Below, one piece after another: positions 27,221 to 36,572 of a stretch of DNA of 64,000 bases. A program made the translations under genes and the position numbers. The stretch's first letter is position 1. Each line of letters begins with the position of its first letter. The notes beneath the pieces were generated by a model. The model saw only the letters and a list, made by a program, of their open reading frames with translations. It did not search any database and had not been told where the DNA came from. Origin of the DNA: Mycolicibacterium goodii (GTDB lineage Bacteria > Actinomycetota > Actinomycetes > Mycobacteriales > Mycobacteriaceae); contig NZ_CP012150.1 of assembly GCF_001187505.1 (NCBI RefSeq), positions 2,480,001 to 2,544,000 of the forward strand, in the 5' to 3' direction.

Positions 27221-29545
27221 TCATTCGCAGGTGGCGTCCGCGGCGTTGGTGACCGACAGGTCCTCCGGCAGTTGCGTCGGTGTGCTGCTGGTGCCGCGCA
27301 CCAGCTTGACCTGGATGGCCGAACCGCTGGGCGACGGCGGGTTGACGGCCATGAAGTCCGTGCCGAGCACCACCTGGACCACATCACCGAGCCCGGTGAC
27401 CCGCTCGATGGCGGCGTTGGAGAACGACGACGCGACGGTCGCGGCCGCCTCCTCGTTGCCGGGGGAGAAGAACACCGTGGTGGCGTCCAGCGGACCCGGA
27501 TAGTCGTCGGGGGTGGCGACGTTGAACCCGTGCTGTTCGAGTTCGCCTGCCGCGGTCGCCGCGAGCCCGCTCTGGCCGGTCGAGTTGGACACCTTGACGG
27601 TGACCTGCTGCGGTTCGGTCGTCACGGTGTCGACCATCTCGGCGGACCCGGGAGGCGGCGCCGAGTGGGCGGGCTGCGGTGCCGCCGAGGTGCTCTCCGG
27701 CGCCTGTGCGGTGTTGGTGGTGGATTCCGGCGTGCCGGGGACGGGCGTGTTGTCCGGGTTCTTCTCACCGGGCAGCGGATCGTCGTTGATGATCGCATCG
27801 AACAGCGCCCGCACGTCGTCGAGGCGCGGCTGCTCGTTGCCCCATTCGTCGGCGTAACCGGTGGTCGGGATCGTGACGAAGGTGATGCGGCCGGCGTTGA
27901 CGCCCTGCACCGACTGGCCGAGGTCGACGAGATCCTTGGTCTTGATGTTGTCGACGTAGCTGTCGGCGATGAACATGTTGACGACGTTGTTGAGCTTGCT
28001 CAGCGAGAAGAACGTGTCCTTGGAGATCAGCGAGCGCAGCAGTGACGACAGGAACAACTGCTGGCGCTTGATGCGGCCGTAGTCGCCGTTGTACTCGGTG
28101 GTGACCTGACGGGCGCGCACGTAGTTCAGCGCGGTGTGCCCGTCGACGATCTGGCGGCCTGCGGTCGGCAGCACGGTGCCGAGTTCGTAGTCCTCCAGCG
28201 GCGTGGTGCTGCACACCTCGACCCCGCCGAGCGCATCGACCATCTTGGAGAAGCCGGCGAAGTCGACCGCCATGAACCGGTTCACCGACAGGCCGGAGAG
28301 TTTCTGGATCACCTTCACCAGGCACTTCGGGCCGCCGAAGGCGAACGCCGAGTTCAGCTTCGTCTCGGTGTAGACCTTGTCCGGGCCGTAGGTGCCCGAC
28401 GCCTCGTCCCAGATCGGGCCGTACGCGCCGGTCTCGGGATCCCACGGCTCGCACTGCATGGGCGTGATGGCCAGGTCACGCGGGAACGACACCGCCACGA
28501 CCCGTTCCCGGTTGGCGGGAATGTTCACCAGCATGATGGTGTCCGACCGGGCGCCGTCGGCGTCCTCGGTGTTGCCCGCGCCCATCTGGGCGTTCTCACC
28601 GAACCGGCTGTCCATGCCGACGATCAGGAAGTTCTCGTCGCCGAACTGGGCGTTAGGGTCGAGGATGTCGCGCGACTGGGGGTCGAGCGCGGCCACCTTG
28701 TTCAGCGAGTCGTTCTTGGACGACTGCCACTGCCACGCGCCGCCGGTCAGCACGAGCGTCAGTGCGGCGATCATCGCCGCTGCCGCGCGGCCGACGATCA
28801 TCGCCTTGCGGTTGTGGGTGCGTTCTCGGGGTTCGTCGACGTCGTCGGCGCCGATGTGCAGCGGACGGGCACGGCGACCGGGCAGCCACGAGTCCTGGTG
28901 CGTGTCGGGCAGATCGGGATGCTCGTCGCCCGCCGGGACGGCCGGGATGATCTCGGTGTCGCACGCGTCGGGATCGTCCACGCCCGGGTACCCGTCGTCG
29001 GGATACTCGGCCTCATCGATCGGGTACCGGACCGCCTGCAGGATTTCGGTCGGGTCGGCGGACGGGGGTGGCTCGGGAGCCGCGGCGATCTCGAGGGCCG
29101 GCTCGGCCTCGTACGCGGGCTCGGCCACGTAGTCGAACTCGGCCACGTATTCCGGCTCGGGTTCGTACCCGGGCTCGGGCTCGGGCTCGGGTTCCGGCTC
29201 GGGTTCCGGCTCGGCCGCGCGGCGCCGACGCGACCGGCGCGGTCCGGCGGCATCACCGCCGGCAAGCTTCGCGATGAGATCGGCGACCGTGACACCGTCG
29301 GCGTGGTTACCGGTGGGCTCGTCGGCCGGGGGCACGTCGCCGGCCTCGTCGGCCGGTTCGGGCCCGTCGGCGAGCTGCGGGTCCGTCCGAGGATCCCGGA
29401 AGCGCGTGTCGTCGAGACGCTCCCACGGCGCGGCGCCTGGTGCGGGCCGTGGTGTTCGGGTAATCCATTCGTTGTCGGTGTCGAAGCCGTCTTCGGGGGC
29501 GCGGTGGCGCCGACGGCCAGGAGTGGCGTTATCGCCGTCACTCAT
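27221..29545 (-). CDS. LytR-CpsA-Psr (LCP) cell-wall ligase
   Basis: A 774-residue protein (Rv0822c-like). Order: a ~240-residue acidic cytoplasmic N-terminus containing a (Glu-Pro) repeat at about residues 112-130, one transmembrane helix ('AAAAMIAALTLVLTGGAWQW'), the LCP catalytic domain ('ENFLIVGMDSR', 'RSDTIMLVNIP', 'SFPRDLAI', 'NYVRARQVTTEYNGDYGRI'), and a LytR_C domain at the end. LCP enzymes in mycobacteria attach arabinogalactan to peptidoglycan. The 226-bp gap upstream of it holds only its presumed promoter. The long N-terminus is longer than in the core family. Confidence 0.9.
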   Translation of the reverse strand: MSDGDNATPGRRRHRAPEDGFDTDNEWITRTPRPAPGAAPWERLDDTRFRDPRTDPQLADGPEPADEAGDVPPADEPTGNHADGVTVADLIAKLAGGDAAGPRRSRRRRAAEPEPEPEPEPEPEPGYEPEPEYVAEFDYVAEPAYEAEPALEIAAAPEPPPSADPTEILQAVRYPIDEAEYPDDGYPGVDDPDACDTEIIPAVPAGDEHPDLPDTHQDSWLPGRRARPLHIGADDVDEPRERTHNRKAMIVGRAAAAMIAALTLVLTGGAWQWQSSKNDSLNKVAALDPQSRDILDPNAQFGDENFLIVGMDSRFGENAQMGAGNTEDADGARSDTIMLVNIPANRERVVAVSFPRDLAITPMQCEPWDPETGAYGPIWDEASGTYGPDKVYTETKLNSAFAFGGPKCLVKVIQKLSGLSVNRFMAVDFAGFSKMVDALGGVEVCSTTPLEDYELGTVLPTAGRQIVDGHTALNYVRARQVTTEYNGDYGRIKRQQLFLSSLLRSLISKDTFFSLSKLNNVVNMFIADSYVDNIKTKDLVDLGQSVQGVNAGRITFVTIPTTGYADEWGNEQPRLDDVRALFDAIINDDPLPGEKNPDNTPVPGTPESTTNTAQAPESTSAAPQPAHSAPPPGSAEMVDTVTTEPQQVTVKVSNSTGQSGLAATAAGELEQHGFNVATPDDYPGPLDATTVFFSPGNEEAAATVASSFSNAAIERVTGLGDVVQVVLGTDFMAVNPPSPSGSAIQVKLVRGTSSTPTQLPEDLSVTNAADATCE

Positions 29546-29771
29546 GTCCTATCGGCCTCCGACTCTTCGAACAGTGCGCGTCGGTGCGCGGGTATTGGCA
29601 AGCGCTGCTGCTGAAAATTCCCCTATGTCTTCTAGCAGCACACCGTGACACTCCGCCAGTCGGAGCCGACCACGGCAAGATCAACATCGTACGTAGACAA
29701 CCTTGCAGACAGCTAGTCACGGCCGATGACGGGATGATCTCGAAGCTGTCTCGTCGGGTCCACCGACCAGG

Positions 29772-30941
29772 TCAGCCGCCCGAGTGCATGATCTCGGCGC
29801 CGACCGGCACCGCACAGTCGTCGGGGTCGTTCAGCCAGCCCTCCGGCAGGTGCACCGACGACGCCGATCCCTGCCTGCCGCGTGGCCCCGAGGCCGCGGG
29901 CGGGAACGGGGCGTCGCGGTCGAGCTGATCGAGGAGCTCGCCGAGTTCGCGGCGGGTCTTCACCAGCGCCAGCGCGCGACGCAGGTCGGCGCCCGCGGGG
30001 AAGCCGTGCAGATACCACGCGACGTGCTTGCGGATGTCGCGCATGCCCTTTTCCTCGCCGAAGTGCTCGCTGAGCAGCTCGCCGTGGCGACGCACGATGT
30101 CGGCGACCTCGCCGAGCGTGGGCGGGGTCGGGATGGGCCGGTTGTTGAACGCCGCCGACAGCTCGGCGAACAACCACGGGCGGCCCAGGCAGCCACGGCC
30201 GATCACCACGCCGTCGCATCCGGTCGCGTCCATCATGGCCAGCGCGTCGTCGGCTTCGAAGATGTCGCCGTTGCCGAGCACCGGGATGTCGGTGACGTGT
30301 GCCTTGAGCGCCGCGATCTGCTCCCAGTCGGCGGTCCCGGAGTAGCGCTGTGCTGCCGTGCGGGCGTGCAGCGCGACCGCCGCCGCGCCCTCCTCGGCGG
30401 CGATGCGTCCGGCGTCGAGGTGCGTGTGGTGCGCGTCGTCGATGCCGATGCGGAACTTGACCGTCACCGGTATGTCGGTGCCCTCGGTGGCGCGCACCGC
30501 GGCCGCGACGATCTGGCCGAACAGGCGCCGCTTGTAGGGCAGCGCCGCGCCGCCGCCGCGCTTGGTCACCTTGGGCACCGGGCAGCCGAAGTTCATGTCG
30601 ATGTGGTCGGCGAGGTCCTCGTCGACGATCATCTTCGCGGCCTTGTAGGTGTTCTCCGGGTCCACGGTGTACAGCTGCAGCGAGCGCGGCGATTCCTCGG
30701 GCGCGAACGTCGTCATGTGCATCGTCACCGGGTGGCGCTCGACGAGCGCCCGCGCGGTCACCATCTCGCACACGTACAGACCGCTCACGGTGCCGGCCCG
30801 CGCGATCTCGAGCTCACGGCACAGCGTGCGGAACGCGACGTTGGTGACGCCGGCCATCGGCGCGAGCACGACGGGGCTGTGCAACGCGATCGACCCGATC
30901 CGCAGCGCAGACCGGGTCGGATCGAGGGTTGTCAGGCTCAC
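29772..30941 (-). CDS. dus: tRNA-dihydrouridine synthase DusB-type
   Basis: A 389-residue FMN enzyme that reduces uridines in the tRNA D-loop. Landmarks: 'LAPMAGVTNVAFRTL' (FMN loop), 'DMNFGCPVPKVTKRGGGAAL' with the catalytic Cys, 'VKFRIGIDD', 'LHARTAAQRYSG' and 'GNGDIFEADDALAMM'. Corresponds to Rv0823c. ATG start region overlaps the desA1 stop by 4 nt, so dus is translated from the desA1 transcript. Confidence 0.93.
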   Translation of the reverse strand: MSLTTLDPTRSALRIGSIALHSPVVLAPMAGVTNVAFRTLCRELEIARAGTVSGLYVCEMVTARALVERHPVTMHMTTFAPEESPRSLQLYTVDPENTYKAAKMIVDEDLADHIDMNFGCPVPKVTKRGGGAALPYKRRLFGQIVAAAVRATEGTDIPVTVKFRIGIDDAHHTHLDAGRIAAEEGAAAVALHARTAAQRYSGTADWEQIAALKAHVTDIPVLGNGDIFEADDALAMMDATGCDGVVIGRGCLGRPWLFAELSAAFNNRPIPTPPTLGEVADIVRRHGELLSEHFGEEKGMRDIRKHVAWYLHGFPAGADLRRALALVKTRRELGELLDQLDRDAPFPPAASGPRGRQGSASSVHLPEGWLNDPDDCAVPVGAEIMHSGG

Positions 30942-31936
30942 GAAGAGGACGATACGAGCAAGTTCTTCATGGCCTTCTTCTCGGCCATCTTGCGTTCGCG
31001 CTCGAGGCGACGCTCCTTGGCGACCTCGAACTTGTCGCAGGCGTCCTCGAGCTCTTCGACGAGGCGGCCGAGGTCGTCGCGCAGGCGGGCGCCCTCACCG
31101 GTGAAGTCCTCGCGCTCGAAGATGCGCCACTTCTTGAGCACCGGCATCACCACGTCGTCGAGGTGGATGCGCGGGTCGTACACGCCGCCGACGGCGATGA
31201 CGACGGCCTTGCGGCGGAAGTCGGGCACCGTGTAGCCCGGCATCTTGAAGTTCGCGAGCACCCGGTGCAGCGAGGCCATCGCCTGGTTCGGCGCGATGTC
31301 CAGGCCCGCGGCGGACACGTCGCGGTAGAAGATCATGTGCAGGTTCTCGTCGGCCGAGACGCGCTGCAGCAGCTGGTCGGCGATCGGCTCGTTGCAGGCC
31401 TTACCGGTGTTGCGGTGTGACACGCGGGTCGCCAGTTCCTGGAAGGTCACGTAGATGACCGAGTCGAACAGGCTCTCGGCAAACAGATCGCCCTGCTGGT
31501 TCTGGCCCGGCGAGAAGCCGCGGGTGACCTGCTCGACGCGCAGCTCTTCGAGCTCGACGGGGTCGATGGCGCGGGTGACTACGAGATAGTCGCGCAACGC
31601 GATGCCGTGGCGGTTCTCCTCGGCGGTCCAGCGGTTGACCCACTGACCCCATGCGCCGTCCATGCCCATGTTCATCGCGATCTCGCGGTGGTAGGAGGGC
31701 AGGTTGTCCTCGGTGAGCAGGTTCTGCACCATCGCGGTCTGCGCGACCTCGGACAGCTTCGACTGACCCGGCTCCCAGTCCTGACCGCCGAGCGCGTAGT
31801 AGTTCTTGCCGTCGGACCACGGGATGTAATCGTGCGGATTCCAGTCCTTACGCATCCGCATGTGGCGGTTGATGAGGGTCTCGACGACAGGCTCGAGTTC
31901 GTGCAGGAGCTGCAGGTCGGTGTATTCGGTCGACAT
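30938..31936 (-). CDS. desA1: Acyl-ACP desaturase DesA1
   Basis: A 332-residue soluble diiron desaturase (Rv0824c; essential in M. smegmatis and linked with mycolic acid desaturation). Iron ligands sit in 'TAEENRHGIALRDYL' (ExxH, residues ~105-108) and 'SADENLHMIFYRD' (ExxH), with further Glu in the first helix 'LLHELEPVVETL'. The C-terminal ~40 residues are a charged helix rich in Lys/Arg/Glu. A good promoter with spacing 17 lies upstream. Confidence 0.93.
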   Translation of the reverse strand: MSTEYTDLQLLHELEPVVETLINRHMRMRKDWNPHDYIPWSDGKNYYALGGQDWEPGQSKLSEVAQTAMVQNLLTEDNLPSYHREIAMNMGMDGAWGQWVNRWTAEENRHGIALRDYLVVTRAIDPVELEELRVEQVTRGFSPGQNQQGDLFAESLFDSVIYVTFQELATRVSHRNTGKACNEPIADQLLQRVSADENLHMIFYRDVSAAGLDIAPNQAMASLHRVLANFKMPGYTVPDFRRKAVVIAVGGVYDPRIHLDDVVMPVLKKWRIFEREDFTGEGARLRDDLGRLVEELEDACDKFEVAKERRLERERKMAEKKAMKNLLVSSSS

Positions 31937-31976
31937 CGCGCCCTCTCCCAGTTATCTGTACCTGTTGGTTGCAGTC

Positions 31977-32005
31977 AATATATCTGTGTAACCCGGTGAC
32001 ATCAA
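31977..32005 (-). promoter_or_regulatory. SigA-type promoter of desA1
   Basis: On the minus strand TTGATG (32000-32005) and TATATT (31977-31982) are separated by exactly 17 nt. Transcription would start near 31970, giving a ~35-nt leader that includes GGGAGAGG before the ATG. TATCTGT also occurs twice nearby (at 31953 and 31981), which may be regulator half-sites. Confidence 0.6.
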
Positions 32006-32143
32006 GTTACGCCTGAGGCGTCCCACGGCACACTGCGCCACGCGGGGGATGACGGTACGATCCGCTGAGCCATCGGGCGGATGCACGTTTTGCCCGACGG
32101 TCATCCATCCCTACGGTTACCCATACTCGGAGGTCGGGCACAC

Positions 32144-32260
32144 GTGGACAACCGCAGCATTCTCGCGGCCTCGGCGGCGGTTGCGGCCGGTGCGGCCGCC
32201 TGCGTGGTGGCATCGGCAGGGGAGTCGGGTTTCATCGAGGTCAGCGCGCCCGACGAGTGA
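32144..32260 (+). CDS. 38-residue exported peptide sharing the C-terminus of its neighbours
   Basis: GTG 32144, 10 nt after GGAGG, starts a 38-residue protein: 'VDNRSILAASAAVAAGAAAC' is a signal-like hydrophobic segment, and it ends 'FIEVSAPDE'. The two larger genes just downstream both end 'EVSTPDE', so this looks like a third, shortened member: signal sequence plus tail with no PASTA-like domain. It may be a deletion remnant or a functional mini-protein. Confidence 0.5.
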   Translation: MDNRSILAASAAVAAGAAACVVASAGESGFIEVSAPDE

Positions 32261-32369
32261 GTTGGGCGCCGTGTCAAAGGTTCGTCATTTGTTCACGAGC
32301 GCGCGTGCGTTCCGCTCGGTAGTCTCCTCCCAAGTTGACAGCGCGAATTCGGGGGGAAAAGGAGTAAGG

Positions 32370-32804
32370 GTGAGCATCAAGAAACTCGTCGTCATGGGCG
32401 CCGCGGCCGCGGCCACCTCGATCTCGACCGTGCTGTTCGGTGCCGGTGTCGCCGCCGCAGCGCCGGACGTCGTGGGTCAGACCTACGCGGACGCGTCGAC
32501 GGCGATCGAGGACGAGGGCAGCACCGCCAAGATCGCGGTCACGGTCGGCAGCAAGCTCGCGCAGGACGACTGCATCGTCACCAACGCCTGGGACGCACCG
32601 TTCATGCGGGACGTCGGCGGCGAGTTCGGCCACGCCGACGGTGAGGTCATGCTCGCGCTGAACTGCGACGGTGACCATGCCACCGCCAAGGGCCCCGGCG
32701 CGTCTGTCGCCAGCCCGGCCGGACGCGAGGCGAAGGCCGCCGCGGACGAGGCCGAGCAGGCCGAGCAGAGCGAGCTCGAAGAGGTCAGCACGCCGGACGA
32801 GTAG
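32370..32804 (+). CDS. Exported PASTA-like small protein, paralogue 1
   Basis: A 144-residue secreted protein. The signal peptide ends near 'GAGVAAAA', followed by 'PDVVGQTYADASTAIEDEGS', which resembles a PASTA repeat, then two Cys ('DDCIVTNAW', 'LALNCDGDH') and an acidic tail ending 'EVSTPDE'. GTG 32370 has AAAAGGAG upstream; the longer frame is a shadow. About half the residues match the downstream paralogue. Role unknown; PASTA domains bind peptidoglycan or muropeptides. Confidence 0.8.
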   Translation: MSIKKLVVMGAAAAATSISTVLFGAGVAAAAPDVVGQTYADASTAIEDEGSTAKIAVTVGSKLAQDDCIVTNAWDAPFMRDVGGEFGHADGEVMLALNCDGDHATAKGPGASVASPAGREAKAAADEAEQAEQSELEEVSTPDE

Positions 32805-32959
32805 TCCGCTGCGGATCCATCCCCGCTGACGGGGATTAAGATTCTGGTAGCTCCCGCAGCGCACGGCACTGCCGTGCGCAAGGGGGCGACTTGGAGCACG
32901 ATCGGCGCTTGGCCGCCCCCTTTCCGGGAGTGATCACCGGATAGGGAAGGTCGCACCAA

Positions 32960-33394
32960 ATGAAGATTGAGCTCGGAACTGTTCTCGGTGTCTCGACCGC
33001 AGGTTGCGCGCTCGCGTTCTGCGGGGCCGGCATCGCGACGGCTGCCCCCGACGTCGTAGGGCAGCCCTATGCGGATGCGGTCACCGCGATCGAAGACGAG
33101 GGCGGGACACCCCACGTCGCGGTCACGGTCGGCAGTCGGCTGCCGCAGGACGAGTGCATCGTCACCAACGCCTGGCAGACGTCGGCCGTCGTGCCGATGA
33201 CCGACGACGTGTACTGGGAGCGCAACGACGACGTCATCCAGCTCGCGCTGAACTGCGCGGGCGGCCACGCCACGGCCACCAATCCGGGTGCGTCGGTGGC
33301 CAGCCCGCTCGGTCGTGAGGCCAAGGCGGCGGCCGACGAGGCCGCGACGGCCGAGGAAGGCGAGCTCGCCGAGGTCAGCACGCCCGACGAATAA
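32960..33394 (+). CDS. Exported PASTA-like small protein, paralogue 2
   Basis: A 144-residue secreted protein, same length and plan as the previous one: signal peptide, 'PDVVGQPYADAVTAIEDEGG', paired Cys ('DECIVTNAW', 'LALNCAGGH'), 'GASVASPLGREAKAAADEA' and the identical tail 'EVSTPDE'. Tandem duplication followed by divergence is evident. The gene has its own 155-bp upstream gap, so it may be transcribed separately. Function not known. Confidence 0.8.
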   Translation: MKIELGTVLGVSTAGCALAFCGAGIATAAPDVVGQPYADAVTAIEDEGGTPHVAVTVGSRLPQDECIVTNAWQTSAVVPMTDDVYWERNDDVIQLALNCAGGHATATNPGASVASPLGREAKAAADEAATAEEGELAEVSTPDE

Positions 33395-33396
33395 CC

Positions 33397-33981
33397 CTAA
33401 AAACTTCCGACCCGCCCGAGCAGCATGTCGACGCAGAAGTCGATGAACTGCTCGCGCGAGGCGGGCAGTCGGTCGTTGAGGTAGGCGGTGAACAACGCCG
33501 TCAACGCACCGATGAGGCTCGTGGCGACCATCGCCTGACGTACCGGGTCGGCGATGCGGGTGAGCTTGCGCTGCAGCAGGTCGATGAAGTTCGGCATCCA
33601 CTCCGCGCCCGAGCGTGTCAGCACGGGCTCGGATTCCGGTGCCAGCAGCAGGACCCGGCCGCGCGTCGGATCGTCGACCATGAGCGCCACGAACTGTTCC
33701 ACGGCCTTGCGCGGGGTGTCCGCCGCGGTGAGGGCCGACATCGCCGCCGCGCACACGTCGTCGTACACGGCGCGCACGAAACCGTCACGGTCGTTGAAGC
33801 ACTCGTAGAAGTACCGCTCGGTGAGCCCGGCTTCCCGGCAGACCGCGCGCACCGTCAGCGCCGGCCCCTCGGCGGCGCCGAGCAGTTTCACCCCGGCGGC
33901 GATCAGTTCGTCGCGGCGCAGGGCAGCGCGTTCCCGCAGGGGAACGCCCGACCATCGGCCGCGTCGTTGACCGGACGGCAC
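33397..33981 (-). CDS. TetR-family transcriptional regulator
   Basis: A 194-residue regulator with an N-terminal helix-turn-helix ('LTVRAVCREAGLTERYFYEC') and a ligand-binding helical domain. GTG 33981 is chosen for its AGGAG at 5 nt; the frame extends 9 codons further. It is divergent from the DUF2236 gene and probably controls it, as in the Rv0825c-Rv0826 region of M. tuberculosis. The stop is only 2 bp from the stop of the PASTA-like gene. Confidence 0.85.
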   Translation of the reverse strand: MPSGQRRGRWSGVPLRERAALRRDELIAAGVKLLGAAEGPALTVRAVCREAGLTERYFYECFNDRDGFVRAVYDDVCAAAMSALTAADTPRKAVEQFVALMVDDPTRGRVLLLAPESEPVLTRSGAEWMPNFIDLLQRKLTRIADPVRQAMVATSLIGALTALFTAYLNDRLPASREQFIDFCVDMLLGRVGSF

Positions 33982-34060
33982 ATGTACTCCTAAGCTCGAT
34001 GACAACAAGTGTAGTCAAATTCCGAACTGGCTACTGCTCCGGGCGGCAGAAAGCGATCCT

Positions 34061-35074
34061 GTGACACAAGATACTTCTGAGACGTGCCCCGTGACCAGCG
34101 GATCCACCCGCCTCGCCGCGGGCTGCCCCGCCGCGCCCGGCGGCTACCAGGCCCCGCCGGATGTCCTCGGGCCCGATTCCCTGACCTGGAAGATCTTCGG
34201 CGACTGGCGCGGCCTGCTGCAGGGCCCGTGGGCGGGTTCCATGCAGAACATGCATCCGCAACTGGGGGCGGCGGTCGAGGAACACTCGATCTTCTTCCGT
34301 GAGCGGATCCCGCGCCTGCTGCGGTCGCTGTATCCGATCGGCGGCGTGGTGTTCGACGGCGACCGGGCCCCGCGGACCGGTGCCCAGGTCCGCGACTACC
34401 ACATCGGCATCAAAGGCGTCGATTCCCTCGGGCGCCGATACAGCGCGCTGAACCCCGACGTCTTCTACTGGGCGCACTCGACGTTCTTCATGGGCACGAT
34501 TCTCACCGCCGAGCGGTTCGGCGGTGGGCTCACCGAGGAGCAGAAGCGACAGCTGTTCGACGAGCACATCATCTGGTACCGACAGTACGGCATGAGCATG
34601 CGGCCCGTGCCCCAGACCTGGGAAGAGTTCCAGGAGTACTGGGATCACATGTGCCGCAACGTCTTGGAGAACAACTACGCGGCCCGCGAAGTCCTCAACT
34701 TGTCGACGATGCCCAAACATCCGTCACTGCAGTGGATCCCGGACTGGTTGTGGAAGCTGAACCTGAAAATACTTGGTCCATTCGCTGTTTGGGTCACGGT
34801 AGGCCTCTACGACCCGCCGGTGCGCGAGCTCATGGGCTACACGTGGTCCGAGCGCGACGAGAAACTGCACCGGGTGTTCGGCCAGATCGTGCACCGCATG
34901 TTCATGCTGCTGCCGGAGCGCAGGCGCAGGCATCCGCGGGCCAGGGCCGGCTGGGATCGGGCCAACGGCCGGATCCCGGCCGACGCGCCGCTGCCCGAGA
35001 CGCCGGCCCGCAATCTGCCACCGCTGGACGCGCGGGACAGTCCGTGGCACTACTGCCCGGCGGTCACCGAGTAG
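34061..35074 (+). CDS. DUF2236 (MpaB-like) oxygenase-family protein
   Basis: A 337-residue protein of the DUF2236/MpaB family, Rv0826-like. These are haem-dependent oxygenase-like proteins related to latex-clearing protein. Landmarks are 'HPQLGAAVEEHSIFF', 'NPDVFYWAHSTFFMGTI' and 'RPVPQTWEEFQEYWDHM'. The conserved His in 'WAHSTF' may bind haem. Actual substrate unknown. Divergent from the TetR gene 79 bp away. Confidence 0.8.
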   Translation: MTQDTSETCPVTSGSTRLAAGCPAAPGGYQAPPDVLGPDSLTWKIFGDWRGLLQGPWAGSMQNMHPQLGAAVEEHSIFFRERIPRLLRSLYPIGGVVFDGDRAPRTGAQVRDYHIGIKGVDSLGRRYSALNPDVFYWAHSTFFMGTILTAERFGGGLTEEQKRQLFDEHIIWYRQYGMSMRPVPQTWEEFQEYWDHMCRNVLENNYAAREVLNLSTMPKHPSLQWIPDWLWKLNLKILGPFAVWVTVGLYDPPVRELMGYTWSERDEKLHRVFGQIVHRMFMLLPERRRRHPRARAGWDRANGRIPADAPLPETPARNLPPLDARDSPWHYCPAVTE

Positions 35075-35078
35075 CGGG

Positions 35079-35420
35079 TCAGCGCCCCACCAGGGAGGTG
35101 TACTGCGGGCAGTAGACGCCGACCGCTCCGCGGACCAGGCCGGCCGCCTGGCCCTTGCTGATGCCTGCCTGGTTCATCAGATGGGTGATCACCCCACGGA
35201 CCGTGCGGGCGGGTTCGATCTTCCCGTCCTCCACGGCGCTGCAGATCTCATGTCCGACCTGGATGGCGGCCTCTGGCGAGCCGGGGATCTTGAGCTGTTC
35301 GACGATGGCCAGATATCGGTCGTCCTCGACCGACGCGTGCGCGGGTGCGACACCGACCGTCATGCCGACGGAGACCGCTGCGGCGGTGACGGCAAGCACG
35401 GTCCTGCGCCCCAGAAACAT
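35079..35420 (-). CDS. DUF732 small secreted protein
   Basis: A 113-residue secreted protein: signal peptide ending near 'APAHA', then a DUF732 domain with two Cys ('GHEICSAVEDGK' and 'GAVGVYCPQYTSLV'). This family is abundant and of unknown function in mycobacteria. ATG 35420 is selected because AAGGAG lies 7 nt upstream; earlier in-frame starts lack such a site. Confidence 0.85.
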   Translation of the reverse strand: MFLGRRTVLAVTAAAVSVGMTVGVAPAHASVEDDRYLAIVEQLKIPGSPEAAIQVGHEICSAVEDGKIEPARTVRGVITHLMNQAGISKGQAAGLVRGAVGVYCPQYTSLVGR

Positions 35421-35600
35421 CGCGATGCTCCTTCGTCGAATTTTCATTTCCGAACAAAACCATAAAGGGCCGCCCACCATGATGCGAAACGTTCCCGCTC
35501 ATCCTGGTGAGCTCCGCCGTGAGCCGCCTGTGAGAACCACGTAGCCGACCCGCTACGCACGGGTAATGATGCGGCAACGGGGTTCTCCCAGGCTGGTCGC

Positions 35601-35966
35601 ATGACGAGCATCTACGAGCAGATCGGCGGGGCGGAGGCACTCGAGGTCGTCGTCGAAGACTTCTACGGGCGGGTTCTCGCCGACGAACAACTGGCCGGGT
35701 TCTTCACCGGCACCAACATGTCGCGCCTCAAGGGCAGGCAGGTCGAGTTTTTCGCGGCCGCGCTCGGCGGGCCCGACGAGTACACCGGCGCGCCGATGCG
35801 GCAGGTCCACCAGGGCCGCGGGATCACGATGCACCATTTCAATCTGGTCGCCGGCCACCTCAGCGATGCGCTGACCGCGGCGGGCGTGCCCGAGCCGATC
35901 ACCGCTCAGATCATCTCCGCGATCGCCCCGCTCGCGCCGGAGATCGCCACGGCCCGTACGGCCTGA
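35601..35966 (+). CDS. glbN: Group 1 truncated haemoglobin
   Basis: A 121-residue truncated haemoglobin. The B10 Tyr lies in '[10 protein letters not shown]', the Phe pair in '[15 protein letters not shown]', and the proximal His in '[13 protein letters not shown]'. TrHbN proteins in mycobacteria detoxify nitric oxide to nitrate with oxygen. Length is normal for the group without the long pre-A extension. Single gene, convergent with the HD-domain operon. Confidence 0.88.
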   Translation: MTSIYEQIGGAEALEVVVEDFYGRVLADEQLAGFFTGTNMSRLKGRQVEFFAAALGGPDEYTGAPMRQVHQGRGITMHHFNLVAGHLSDALTAAGVPEPITAQIISAIAPLAPEIATARTA

Positions 35967-35972
35967 GGCCGC

Positions 35973-36572
35973 TCACGCGTCGAGCGGATTGCCCTTGATC
36001 CGGGCTGCGCCGTCGGAGCGCATCGATCTGGCCGCCGCGGAATCCGGTTTGCGCACCGCCTGATCGGCGAAGCACGCCACGAACTCGTCGCCGAAACCCA
36101 GACGCGGGTGTCGCCCGAGAATGTCGGCACGCACCGCGGCGGAGAACTCGTCGCGGTGGCGGCCTGCGACATCCCAGCTCGTGGCGACCTGCAGCAGGTG
36201 GGCCTCGGGGTCTTCGTCGGCCGCGACGTCATCGCGCATGTGCAGCACGATGATCTCGGCGACGCGCGCCGCCCGTTCGGCGGGCCAGCCCGCCGCCACG
36301 CCGAACACCCATGCCAAATTTGCGCCTGCGTCCTCGAAGTCGACACGGTGACTGTCGAACGGCTCCGTCAGGCCCATGTCGTGCAGCAGCGCCGCGACGT
36401 AGAAGAGCTCGTCGTCAAAGGCGATGTCGTGATTCGCGGCGTACGTCGCGCCCCACAGGTACCCCCGCAGGCAGTGGTTGCGCAGGGCGGGCGAGTAGTA
36501 GCGGGAGGCGACGGTCAATGCCGCCGTCGCCGTCGGTGTCTGTGGGAACACCGGGTTCAGCGTCGTGCTCAT
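35973..36572 (-). CDS. HD-domain protein (cyanamide-hydratase-like)
   Basis: A 199-residue protein with an HD metal-binding core: 'RNHCLRGYLWGATYA', 'FYVAALLHDMGLTEPF' (HD), 'HRVDFEDAGANLAW' and 'AEIIVLHMRDDVAADEDPE'. It most resembles small HD proteins annotated as cyanamide hydratases or phosphohydrolases. Substrate unknown. ATG overlaps the hydrolase stop (ATGA); last gene of a four-gene operon. Confidence 0.8.
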   Translation of the reverse strand: MSTTLNPVFPQTPTATAALTVASRYYSPALRNHCLRGYLWGATYAANHDIAFDDELFYVAALLHDMGLTEPFDSHRVDFEDAGANLAWVFGVAAGWPAERAARVAEIIVLHMRDDVAADEDPEAHLLQVATSWDVAGRHRDEFSAAVRADILGRHPRLGFGDEFVACFADQAVRKPDSAAARSMRSDGAARIKGNPLDA

